From Chlamydia trachomatis (lineage in GTDB: Bacteria > Chlamydiota > Chlamydiia > Chlamydiales > 2-12-FULL-49-11), in assembly GCA_945870925.1 (NCBI GenBank), contig CAMBTZ010000040.1, positions 1 to 11,361 on the forward strand: a stretch of DNA of 11,361 nucleotides. The letters run 5' to 3'. The translations under genes and the position numbers were made by a program. A model generated the notes under the pieces. The model saw only the letters and a program-made list of their open reading frames with translations. It was not told the origin of the DNA and ran no database searches. Shown here piece by piece: positions 1-5,953 of the stretch. Positions within the stretch are counted from its first letter, which is position 1; every line of letters begins with the position of its first letter.

Positions 1-344
1 CCAAGTTTCTCAGAAACGCCGCATCTTTACCTTATGATATCGTAATACTTGACCCACCAGCATTTGCAAAAAAGAAACAAGATGTAATGAATGCGTGCAA
101 AGGATACAAAGAGATAAATCGACAGGCAATCCAAAAAATGCCTGCAGGCTCACTTCTCTTGACATGCAGCTGCTCCTATCATGTTGATGAAGAACTTTTT
201 CAAAAAGTAATATTCCAAGCTGCGAATGATGCAAAAAGATCTGTTAAAATAATTGGCAAACACAGGCTAGCCCCTGATCACCCAATTAATCTTTATCATC
301 CGGAGGGCAGCTATTTAAAAAGCCTCCTTTTATACATAAGTTAA
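1..344 (+). CDS. rlmI: 23S rRNA m5C methyltransferase, RlmI-like (3' part only)
   Basis: C-terminal part of a class I SAM-dependent methyltransferase; the 5' end lies outside the window and the frame runs from base 3. Visible are the catalytic motif DPPAF (bases 51-65), the segment GYKEINRQA, and a TCSCS motif holding the likely nucleophilic cysteine. The ending, ELFQKVIFQAANDAKRSV then DHPINLYHPEGSYLKSL, matches the tail of E. coli RlmI (YccW), which methylates C1962 of 23S rRNA. About 114 residues are present against roughly 390 in the full family, so the PUA and linker domains are upstream of the window. It reads toward the helicase gene 46 bp downstream, which seems to have its own promoter. 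Family assignment is good; the exact RNA target is inferred from homology. Confidence 0.85.
   Translation, partial: KFLRNAASLPYDIVILDPPAFAKKKQDVMNACKGYKEINRQAIQKMPAGSLLLTCSCSYHVDEELFQKVIFQAANDAKRSVKIIGKHRLAPDHPINLYHPEGSYLKSLLLYIS
302..331 (+). terminator. possible terminator inside the rlmI end
   Basis: GGAGGGC (302-308) can pair with GCCTCC (322-327), with one bulged G and a 13-nt loop, followed directly by TTTT. It lies within the last codons of the methyltransferase, so the sequence is also under protein-coding constraint. The large loop and short T run make it a weak candidate. Confidence 0.3.
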
Positions 345-354
345 TCCTTGACTA

Positions 355-363
355 TGCTATACT
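355..363 (+). promoter_or_regulatory. extended -10 promoter for the helicase gene
   Basis: TGCTATACT is an extended -10 element (TGn plus TATACT) located 27 bp before the helicase ATG. No good -35 lies 17 bp upstream. A TTGACT at 348-353 is too close to serve as the -35 of this -10. An extended -10 can compensate for a poor -35, so this is a plausible separate start for the helicase. Confidence 0.5.
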
Positions 364-390
364 CGCCAGGAATTATGGAGAGATATTAGA

Positions 391-1710
391 ATGTCATTTA
401 AAAACTTTGGTTTATTAGAAGAACTTATCCGAGCAGTCGAGGATGAGGGGTACATAGAAGCTACACAAATACAACAGGAAGCAATTCCTTTAATTCTTGA
501 AGGATCTGATCTATTGGCCGGTTCTCAAACAGGAAGCGGAAAAACTGCCGGCTTCACCTTACCTCTACTTCAAAATTTAATGACTAAAGGTTTTAAACAT
601 GGAAGACCTGTTTTAAAAGCCCTTATATTAACACCAACAAGAGAACTTGCAGCACAAGTTGAAGAAAGCGTAAGAATTTATGGTAAATATTTACCTTTAA
701 AATCTACCTGCGTTTTTGGTGGCGTTAATATCAATCCTCAAATTTCTAGACTTCGCACAGGTGTTGATATTGTTGTAGCAACTCCCGGAAGACTTCTTGA
801 CCTTGTTTCACAAAAAGCTATAAATCTATCTCTTATTGAAATATTAGTTCTAGATGAAGCCGACCGCATGCTTGATATGGGATTTATCCACGATATTCGG
901 AGAATCATAAAATTATTACCCCAAAAACGGCAAAATTTACTTTTTTCAGCCACCTTCTCCCAGGACATCAAAAAATTAGCAGACGGATTTTTAACAAATC
1001 CAAAAATGATTCAAGCGACAAAGAGCAACGAAGCAGCACCATCTGTTTCACATATCATCAACCCTGTTGATAGCAAAAATAAATCAAAACTTCTCTCTCA
1101 CCTTATTTCTTCTCAAAAGTGGGGACAAGTGCTTGTATTTACCAGAACAAAACATGGTGCAAATAAGTTGACAGCAGACCTTTTTGAAAACAGTAAGATC
1201 ACAGCTGCTGCAATCCATGGCAACAAAAGCCAAGGAGCAAGAACAAAAGCACTCAAAGACTTTAAAGCAGGCTCTGTTCAAGTTCTTGTCGCAACTGACA
1301 TAGCAGCCAGAGGCCTTGATATTGATCAACTACCGTACGTTGTGAATTTTGACCTTCCCCACGTTCCGGAAGATTACATCCACCGTATTGGCCGTACAGG
1401 CAGAGCGGGCCATACCGGCAATGCCGTATCACTTGTATGCATCGACGAGCGCGATCTCTTACGCGATATCGAACGTTTACTTAAGCAGCCTATTCAAAAA
1501 GTCACAATCGAAGGCTTCCAGCCCGATCCATCCATCCCGGCCAGACCAATCCTTATGGGCGGCGGCGGACGTGGCGGTAGCTCTCAAAAACGAAATGGTC
1601 CTGCACGTTCTAGCGGCCCACGCGGTGGCCAAGGCAAACCACGCAATTTCTCTCAAAGCAATCAAGGCAGAAAAGAGCAAACGAGCCACCCTCGCAGAAC
1701 CCCCGCATAA
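391..1710 (+). CDS. rhlE: DEAD-box ATP-dependent RNA helicase, RhlE group
   Basis: Unwinds short RNA duplexes in an ATP-dependent way, typically in ribosome assembly or RNA decay; cytoplasmic. All core motifs are present: Q motif (F3 to Q28), Walker A AGSQTGSGKT (43-52), PTRELAAQV (Ia), TPGRLLDL (Ib), DEAD at 155-158, SATF at 186-189, ATDIAARGLD (V) and HRIGRTGRAG at 331-340 (VI). The tail from about residue 391 is Gly/Arg/Ser-rich and probably disordered, as in other RhlE proteins, where it adds nonspecific RNA binding. The ATG is supported by GGAGAG at 377-382. At 439 aa it has normal length. GC content and codon choice rise clearly from about base 1330 onward, before the Gly-rich tail begins. 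No operon partner downstream: a terminator follows. Confidence 0.93.
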   Translation: MSFKNFGLLEELIRAVEDEGYIEATQIQQEAIPLILEGSDLLAGSQTGSGKTAGFTLPLLQNLMTKGFKHGRPVLKALILTPTRELAAQVEESVRIYGKYLPLKSTCVFGGVNINPQISRLRTGVDIVVATPGRLLDLVSQKAINLSLIEILVLDEADRMLDMGFIHDIRRIIKLLPQKRQNLLFSATFSQDIKKLADGFLTNPKMIQATKSNEAAPSVSHIINPVDSKNKSKLLSHLISSQKWGQVLVFTRTKHGANKLTADLFENSKITAAAIHGNKSQGARTKALKDFKAGSVQVLVATDIAARGLDIDQLPYVVNFDLPHVPEDYIHRIGRTGRAGHTGNAVSLVCIDERDLLRDIERLLKQPIQKVTIEGFQPDPSIPARPILMGGGGRGGSSQKRNGPARSSGPRGGQGKPRNFSQSNQGRKEQTSHPRRTPA

Positions 1711-1721
1711 CATTCCCCATC

Positions 1722-1755
1722 AATCGTTGCCCTAACAGGCAACGATTCTTCTAAT
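1722..1755 (+). terminator. Rho-independent terminator of the helicase gene
   Basis: A perfect 10-bp inverted repeat, AATCGTTGCC (1722-1731) and GGCAACGATT (1738-1747), with a 6-nt loop, is followed by the T-rich CTTCTTCTAAT. It starts 12 bp after the helicase stop. The T run is interrupted, so termination may be incomplete. Confidence 0.75.
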
Positions 1756-1797
1756 AAGATTGATTTAATTTAAAAAGTGTAAGATTCTTATTTTTGC

Positions 1798-3066
1798 ATG
1801 AGACCTTACTTTTTTTATTTTGTTATTTACCTGTTCGTCCCTATGTTACTCACCGCAGCCGGTGAAAGCATCTATGTAACAAATTACTTATCTGGAACTT
1901 TATCTGTAATTAATTCCGACACCTACGAAATTATCAAAACAGTAATTCTTACTCCAACTTGCAATTATGTTGCCGTATCACCAAATGGACTTTACGTTTA
2001 TGTGGGAAATTACCTCGATGACACTGTTACAGTTATTGAAACAGCCGGCTATTCCATAGTACATACTATTACAATGCCTGCAAACAGCCGCACTTCAGGA
2101 ATTGCATTCACTCCCGATGGCCTTTACGCTTATGTTGCAAACAATCAAATCGACTCCGTCAGTGTCCTCGAAACAACCGGATATTCAATTATTACCACAA
2201 TCAGTTTACCAGCTGGTAGTCATCCTCTACAAATTGCAATCAATCCTAATGGCGATTATGCATATATTGCAAATAAAGGAGACGGAACAGTAAGCGTAAT
2301 TCAAACCTCCAATAACACCCTTTTAACTACTTTCCCTGCTACAGTCCCCCCAAATTCAAACGCCGGATCTAATTGTATAGCAATAAATTCTTCTGGAACA
2401 CGTGAATATGTTACAAATTTTGAAAGCCGAACAGTAACTATTATCAAAGATAACAGTTTGTTTGATAAAATCTCCCTAGCCAGCAATCCTTCATTCATTG
2501 CAATAAGCCCAAATAATAGTTACGCATACATAACGCTCTCATTAATCAACTCTGTTGCAGTTCTTGAATTTCCATCAAAAATTGTTTTGACAACCATTGC
2601 TATTAGACAAAATAGCTCGCCAGCTCAAATTGCAATTCACCCCAACGGGGATTTCGCCTATGTTACAGAACCTAATACAAATAGCCTTGCTATTATCGAT
2701 CTTACAAATAACACATACTTAGAATCAATTAATACTGGAACGGGAGCCAAAGGCGTTGCAGTCAATCCATTTCCTCAAAGAACCAATGTAAATCCACCAA
2801 ATAATTTCCTCGGTCAAAGCATGCTTAATAACTTTATTCTCGCAAGCGAACACTTTAACAACCTTTCATGGAATACTCCAAATTCAAGAATTGCAGGCTA
2901 TCGCCTTTCTAGAAATGGGATTTTAATAGCAAATTTACCAAGTAATACGATTGAATATGAAGACCATAATAGACCTATTGGGCAAACAGATATATACTCA
3001 CTAGTTGCCTATAACGAAAATGGACTTAATAGCATGCCAATTTCCTTAACCATCAGAACAGATTAA
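1798..3066 (+). CDS. secreted YVTN-family beta-propeller protein with C-terminal FN3-like domain
   Basis: Likely exported: residues 1-21 form a hydrophobic signal peptide ending in LLTAA before GES, though the n-region has only one Arg. Residues 25-325 contain about seven repeats of the YVTN type, each with Y-[VI]-x-N and a following SVI/TVI strand: YVTNYLSGTLSVI, YVGNYLDDTVTVI, YVANNQIDSVSVL, YIANKGDGTVSVI, YVTNFESRTVTII, YITLSLINSVAVL and YVTEPNTNSLAII. This fits one closed seven-blade ring. Residues about 330-422 look like a fibronectin type III domain (LSWNTPNSRIAGYRLSRNG, then IYSLVAYNENG). Such propellers usually act as binding scaffolds; no catalytic residues are seen, so no enzymatic role is claimed. 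No clear Shine-Dalgarno precedes the ATG. The next gene, a beta-barrel, starts 1 bp after the stop, so the two are probably coexpressed and act at the cell envelope. Confidence 0.85.
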   Translation: MRPYFFYFVIYLFVPMLLTAAGESIYVTNYLSGTLSVINSDTYEIIKTVILTPTCNYVAVSPNGLYVYVGNYLDDTVTVIETAGYSIVHTITMPANSRTSGIAFTPDGLYAYVANNQIDSVSVLETTGYSIITTISLPAGSHPLQIAINPNGDYAYIANKGDGTVSVIQTSNNTLLTTFPATVPPNSNAGSNCIAINSSGTREYVTNFESRTVTIIKDNSLFDKISLASNPSFIAISPNNSYAYITLSLINSVAVLEFPSKIVLTTIAIRQNSSPAQIAIHPNGDFAYVTEPNTNSLAIIDLTNNTYLESINTGTGAKGVAVNPFPQRTNVNPPNNFLGQSMLNNFILASEHFNNLSWNTPNSRIAGYRLSRNGILIANLPSNTIEYEDHNRPIGQTDIYSLVAYNENGLNSMPISLTIRTD

Positions 3067-3067
3067 T

Positions 3068-3718
3068 ATGTGGTTAAATTTTTTTAACATTTTTTCTCAC
3101 TTCTACCTAGCAACCACATTCCTTTCTGAAAATGTCACGCCCGAAACTTCAGAACTCCATAAAGCTTCATGGTGGGAAACTTCATTACCATCACCCTATA
3201 TAGAAGCAAAAGCAGGCTATTTCTTCTTCACCTCCTCACAAATGAGAGATGTTTACAAGCGAGGAGGACTTGACGTTCAACTAACCGGAACCTTCCCTCT
3301 TGTACCCTTTCTAAGAATCTATAGCAGCCTGGAATACATGGAAAAAAATGGCTATTCGCTAAATGGCCACCAAAAAACAAACTTTTACGCACTACCCATC
3401 AGTCTAGGACTTCAAGCCGCCATTAAAATTTACTCACCTCAAGCTCTGTCCTACTATTTCACAATCGGTCCAAAATATTTTTTCACCTGGATTCATAATC
3501 ACTCATCCTACATTTCAAGACACCAAAACTCAAACAGCTGCGGCGGCTTCATCAACACAGGCTTTCTATTCACCCTCTACCACAACCTTAACCTAGACCT
3601 CTTCACAGAAGCCTCCTACATACGCCTTCACTATTCAAGCTCCATACCCAACTCTCAAGGCCATACAGCCCAAGTCGGCGCCGTAACCTTCGGCCTCGGC
3701 CTTGCTTACTTATTTTAA
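3068..3718 (+). CDS. small outer-membrane beta-barrel protein
   Basis: 216 aa, predicted to sit in the outer membrane. The first ~20 residues are hydrophobic and may be a signal peptide, although they lack the usual N-terminal Lys/Arg. From residue 45 the protein alternates hydrophobic and polar residues in strands rich in aromatics (YIEAKAGYFFFTS, FLRIYSSLEYM, YYFTIGPKYFFTW, NLDLFTEASYIRL). It ends in VTFGLGLAYLF, a strand with terminal Phe as in substrates of the BAM machinery. The size suits an 8-strand OmpA/OmpW-like barrel. The start lies 1 bp after the propeller stop with no good Shine-Dalgarno, so translation is probably coupled. It resembles uncharacterised chlamydial outer-membrane proteins as I recall them; function unknown. 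The plus strand is unusually C-rich compared with neighbouring genes. Confidence 0.8.
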   Translation: MWLNFFNIFSHFYLATTFLSENVTPETSELHKASWWETSLPSPYIEAKAGYFFFTSSQMRDVYKRGGLDVQLTGTFPLVPFLRIYSSLEYMEKNGYSLNGHQKTNFYALPISLGLQAAIKIYSPQALSYYFTIGPKYFFTWIHNHSSYISRHQNSNSCGGFINTGFLFTLYHNLNLDLFTEASYIRLHYSSSIPNSQGHTAQVGAVTFGLGLAYLF

Positions 3719-3965
3719 ATTGGCCCATTCCTTTTTAAATTTTTTTAGGTATTTTTATCCTTCTATCTTTGATGACTTCTTTTTTCTAAATTTGGTTAAT
3801 ATCTTGAAAATTTAGCTTTTATTTCCCCATTTTTCAGTTTCGTTGTATATAAAGTTATCAAATAGTAAATTTAATTCACTATAACATAAAACTTCATCAT
3901 TTAAGTTACTCTTAATATAAATTGAATTGAATTTAATTTTGAATACTTATAACATTTTTTAATTT
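3719..3965 (+). other. AT-rich intergenic region
   Basis: 247 bp of very AT-rich sequence between the beta-barrel gene and the next secreted protein gene. I see no ORF with coding character, no tRNA and no convincing hairpin terminator. GAATT-containing short repeats cluster at 3920-3945, just ahead of a candidate -10. The region most likely holds the promoter of the downstream gene. Confidence 0.6.
3922..3953 (+). promoter_or_regulatory. candidate promoter for the kinase-like secreted protein
   Basis: TATAAC at 3948-3953 is a reasonable -10. Two overlapping TTGAAT boxes (3922-3927 and 3927-3932) lie 20 and 15 bp upstream, so neither has ideal spacing. Transcription would start only about 6 nt before the ATG at 3966, which also lacks a Shine-Dalgarno, suggesting a very short or absent leader. 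Confidence 0.35.
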
Positions 3966-4724
3966 ATGAAATTCTTGTTATTAATACTCCTCGTAAGCTG
4001 GTTAAACGTATCTTGCTATTATCCTAACTTTGAGGACAACCCGCTTATAAATAAGAAAATGAGGCAGATGATGTCACCCTATCTCTTGCCGTTAGATCAC
4101 CCTGCTAAACCGATACTAGATCTAATTTTTTCTGAAACAAGAGTGATAGAAAATAAGCAATCATTGCTAGACGCAGAATTTAAAATCATCTCTGTTCAAT
4201 ACGGCAGCTCTATCATAGTAGCAAAACATCCTCTAGTCCCCGGCTTCATATTCAAGATTTATTGCGATTCCGAATCTATTGGTCGAAAAGGAATCCCTGG
4301 ATGGGAATGCCTAACTCAACGATGCATAAACGCTAAAAAAACCCGAAAAATCATCAATAGAAACTCCCTACGCTACTTTACAGCCCCCGAAAAATGGCTC
4401 TATATCCTTCCTCTAAATTCAAACACCCCCAAAAAAAACAAGCACCCTGTTATTCTTATAGCAACAGACATGGAGCTTGTACCCCGAGAAGCCACAAAAC
4501 TAGCTTGGAAAACAACTATCACCCCATCTCACCTCGATGAACTCTACATCATCTTTGAAGCAGGTTATGGCTCATCCTATCTAATCAACAATATTCCTTA
4601 CACCAAACATGATACATTTGCACTCGTAGACCTCGAAAAACCGAAAAGAAAAATCAACATGAAAAGAATTACCAAGTATCTATCAAAAGAGATGCGACAC
4701 TACTGGGAAGAACTGCTCGACTAA
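3966..4724 (+). CDS. probable secreted or lipid-anchored protein with degenerate kinase-like features
   Basis: 252 aa. Residues 1-16 form a signal peptide ending in WLNVSC; Cys17 may be lipidated, but Asn at -3 makes the lipobox atypical. I do not recognise a named family, though I associate similar proteins with environmental chlamydiae. The order of elements recalls a protein-kinase fold: a strand ending in FIFKIY (K97, like the ATP-binding Lys), a helix near 114-130, a hinge-like ILIATDMELV (163-172), then NNIPYTK (208-214) and FALVDLE (218-224), which resemble the catalytic-loop Asn (N209) and the metal-binding Asp of DFG (D222). The catalytic Asp expected five residues before N209 is Ser204, so it may be a pseudokinase. 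No Shine-Dalgarno is visible. It converges on the tRNA-Tyr gene 21 bp away. That it is a real gene is well supported; the kinase-like reading is inference. Confidence 0.75.
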   Translation: MKFLLLILLVSWLNVSCYYPNFEDNPLINKKMRQMMSPYLLPLDHPAKPILDLIFSETRVIENKQSLLDAEFKIISVQYGSSIIVAKHPLVPGFIFKIYCDSESIGRKGIPGWECLTQRCINAKKTRKIINRNSLRYFTAPEKWLYILPLNSNTPKKNKHPVILIATDMELVPREATKLAWKTTITPSHLDELYIIFEAGYGSSYLINNIPYTKHDTFALVDLEKPKRKINMKRITKYLSKEMRHYWEELLD

Positions 4725-4745
4725 ATCATCTAGATACCTAAAATA

Positions 4746-4829
4746 TGGGGGAGGGCAGATTCGAACTGCCGAAGGACAAGGTCCGCGAGATTTACAGTCT
4801 CGAGCAATAGGCCACTATGCGACTCCCCC
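4746..4829 (-). tRNA. tRNA-Tyr (anticodon GTA)
   Basis: 84-nt class II tRNA. Acceptor stem GGGGGAG/CTCCCCC with discriminator A; anticodon stem CGAGA/TCTCG around loop CTGTAAA gives anticodon GTA. The long variable arm GGAC-CTT-GTCC is typical of bacterial tRNA-Tyr; T arm GGCAG-TTCGAAT-CTGCC. The 3' CCA is not encoded (ATATT follows), so a CCA-adding enzyme is needed. It lies 22 bp downstream of tRNA-Thr on the same strand and is probably cotranscribed with it. Confidence 0.97.
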
Positions 4830-4851
4830 AAAACCATTGGAAAGTATAGAA

Positions 4852-4923
4852 TGCTGAAGAAAGGACTTGAACCCTCAACCGTCCGATTACAAGTCGGGCG
4901 CTCTACCATTGAGCTACTTCAGC
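4852..4923 (-). tRNA. tRNA-Thr (anticodon TGT)
   Basis: 72-nt cloverleaf: acceptor GCTGAAG/CTTCAGC with discriminator A, D arm GCTC/GAGC, loop CTTGTAA with anticodon TGT, T arm GAGGG-TTCAAGT-CCTTT. The top pair of the anticodon stem (27-43) is a C-A mismatch and the T stem has two G-T pairs, so the molecule is somewhat weakly paired. No encoded CCA. The Thr-Tyr order matches the thrU-tyrU order of E. coli. It is served by a strong promoter 17 bp upstream. Confidence 0.96.
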
Positions 4924-4940
4924 ATGTTAGAGTGCTAGAT

Positions 4941-4969
4941 TTATAACAAAGATTTAGTTTTCTTTTCAA
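4941..4969 (-). promoter_or_regulatory. promoter of the tRNA-Thr/tRNA-Tyr unit
   Basis: On the minus strand TTGAAA (4964-4969) and TTATAA (4941-4946) are separated by exactly 17 bp, close to the sigma-70 consensus. The expected start is near 4934, giving a leader of about 11 nt before tRNA-Thr. The -35 overlaps the TGA stop (4966-4968) of the upstream SEC-C gene. Confidence 0.75.
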
Positions 4970-5205
4970 TCTTTTTTTACGTTTTGTGCATTTGTTGCAC
5001 TTATCACTCTTCCGGCAAGGCTAGTAGGAGCTTGAGAGATCCCCTCTTTAGTGATTTCAGAAATTTTTTGCTGAAGGCTTCCCGTTCCATCTTTTACAAC
5101 TGAGATGGTTCTTGAGCTAAGCTTAGGGCTTCCGCAACATTTTTTATATTTTTTTCCTGATCCGCAAAGGCAGGGGTCATTTCTACGAATTTCTTTACTC
5201 ATCAT
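4966..5205 (-). CDS. small SEC-C zinc-motif protein
   Basis: 79 aa. Near the N-terminus is a complete SEC-C motif, C12-x-C14-x8-C23-C24 within PCLCGSGKKYKKCCG, which binds one zinc. The same motif ends SecA, where it contacts SecB and the ribosome, and occurs in many small stand-alone proteins of unknown role. The rest (residues 26-79) is Ser/Thr/Lys-rich with no recognised domain, so this is not a SecA fragment but a small independent protein. Tandem ATGs at 5205 and 5202 are possible starts; GGGA lies 4 or 7 nt upstream of them. It diverges from the TtcA-like gene across 28 bp and is followed by two tRNAs on the same strand. Specific function unknown. Confidence 0.82.
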   Translation of the reverse strand: MMSKEIRRNDPCLCGSGKKYKKCCGSPKLSSRTISVVKDGTGSLQQKISEITKEGISQAPTSLAGRVISATNAQNVKKD

Positions 5206-5219
5206 TAATTCCCAAAAAG

Positions 5220-5229
5220 TCTATAGTAT
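5220..5229. promoter_or_regulatory. candidate shared bidirectional -10 region
   Basis: The 28-bp gap between two divergent genes contains the palindrome CTATAG (5221-5226). On the plus strand TATAGT (5222-5227) is a fair -10 for the TtcA-like gene, with a start expected at about the A of its ATG (5234). On the minus strand TATAGA (5220-5225) or TACTAT (5224-5229) could serve the SEC-C gene. No clear -35 is seen on either side, so this is tentative. Confidence 0.4.
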
Positions 5230-5233
5230 CAGC

Positions 5234-5944
5234 ATGTCTACTAAAAGTATAATCGAAAGTTCGTTCCGCAAGGCGCTTTATAATTTTGACCTTGTCGAAG
5301 ATGGAAAAATTGCTATAGCTCTAAGTGGCGGCAAGGATTCTTTGACGCTTCTCTATATGCTACACGCTGTTTCAGGACGGGGTTTTCCAAAATTTGACTT
5401 GCATGCCTTTCATGTTCAAGGGACTTTCTCTTGCGGACCTGGTATTACATCTAATTTTCTTCAAAAAATGTGTGATGAACTTGGGGTTCCTCTAACTTTG
5501 ATTGATTCTAATCAGGCCGATATTTCTAAGCTTGAATGTTATAGCTGTTCAAGACAACGTAGAACTCTTTTATTTAAACATGCTAAAGAACTTGGCTATA
5601 CAAAAATAGCATTTGGTCATCATCTTGATGACAGCGTTCAAACCCTCCTTATGAATCTATTTCAAAAAGGGGAATTTGCGGCTAATCTTCCAAAAATTCA
5701 TATGCACGATTATGGAATTACGATCATTCGACCTCTCCTTTTAGTAAAAGAATCTTTAATTCTTTCATTTGCACAGGAACAAGGATTTTTTAGAATGACT
5801 TGCCAGTGTCCTATTGGACAAAATTCAATGCGTAAAAAGGTTAAGGAACTTGTGAGTCAAATTGAAGAACTTTTTCCTCATGTACGAACAAATTTATCTC
5901 ACGCCGGTCAGAACTATGGATCTGACAAGGCTTTAAAAAAATAA
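5234..5944 (+). CDS. ttcA: TtcA-like tRNA 2-thiolation enzyme (PP-loop ATPase)
   Basis: Adenylates a tRNA base and replaces its oxygen with sulfur; the best-known member, TtcA, makes 2-thiocytidine at tRNA position 32 using an Fe-S cluster. Visible are the PP-loop SGGKDS (31-36), the CxxC pair C102-YS-C105 followed by RQRR, GHHLDD (128-133), and a C-terminal CxC (C190, C192) where TtcA has its third cluster cysteine. Zinc fingers typical of TtuA/Ncs6 are absent, favouring TtcA. The 236-aa length is shorter than E. coli TtcA (311). I chose ATG 5234 because the 43 codons upstream in frame overlap the divergent SEC-C gene and lack PP-loop family sequence. There is no Shine-Dalgarno, and a -10 lies 6 bp upstream, so the mRNA may be leaderless. 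First gene of an operon with putP and surE. Confidence 0.82.
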   Translation: MSTKSIIESSFRKALYNFDLVEDGKIAIALSGGKDSLTLLYMLHAVSGRGFPKFDLHAFHVQGTFSCGPGITSNFLQKMCDELGVPLTLIDSNQADISKLECYSCSRQRRTLLFKHAKELGYTKIAFGHHLDDSVQTLLMNLFQKGEFAANLPKIHMHDYGITIIRPLLLVKESLILSFAQEQGFFRMTCQCPIGQNSMRKKVKELVSQIEELFPHVRTNLSHAGQNYGSDKALKK

Positions 5945-5953
5945 GGGTTTTCC

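Noticed and set aside
348..363. TTGACT plus TATACT as a classic -35/-10 promoter
   Set aside because: The boxes are only 4 bp apart. The extended -10 reading is kept instead.
1349..1735. 128-codon plus-strand frame inside the helicase gene
   Set aside because: Shadow of the GC-richer helicase 3' end; the helicase motifs V and VI and the Gly-rich tail are clearly in the other frame.
3920..3945. GAATT short direct repeats as an operator or repeat array
   Set aside because: The units are very short and irregular in strongly AT-rich DNA, so chance is a sufficient explanation.
4726..4738. ATCTAGAT palindrome downstream of tRNA-Tyr as a terminator
   Set aside because: The stem is short, self-complementary without a loop, and lacks a following T run on either strand.
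5105..5233. In-frame upstream extension of the TtcA-like gene
   Set aside because: The 43 extra codons run antisense through the SEC-C motif gene and do not resemble the N-terminus of PP-loop tRNA enzymes. ATG 5234 places SGGKDS at residue 31, as is normal for the family.
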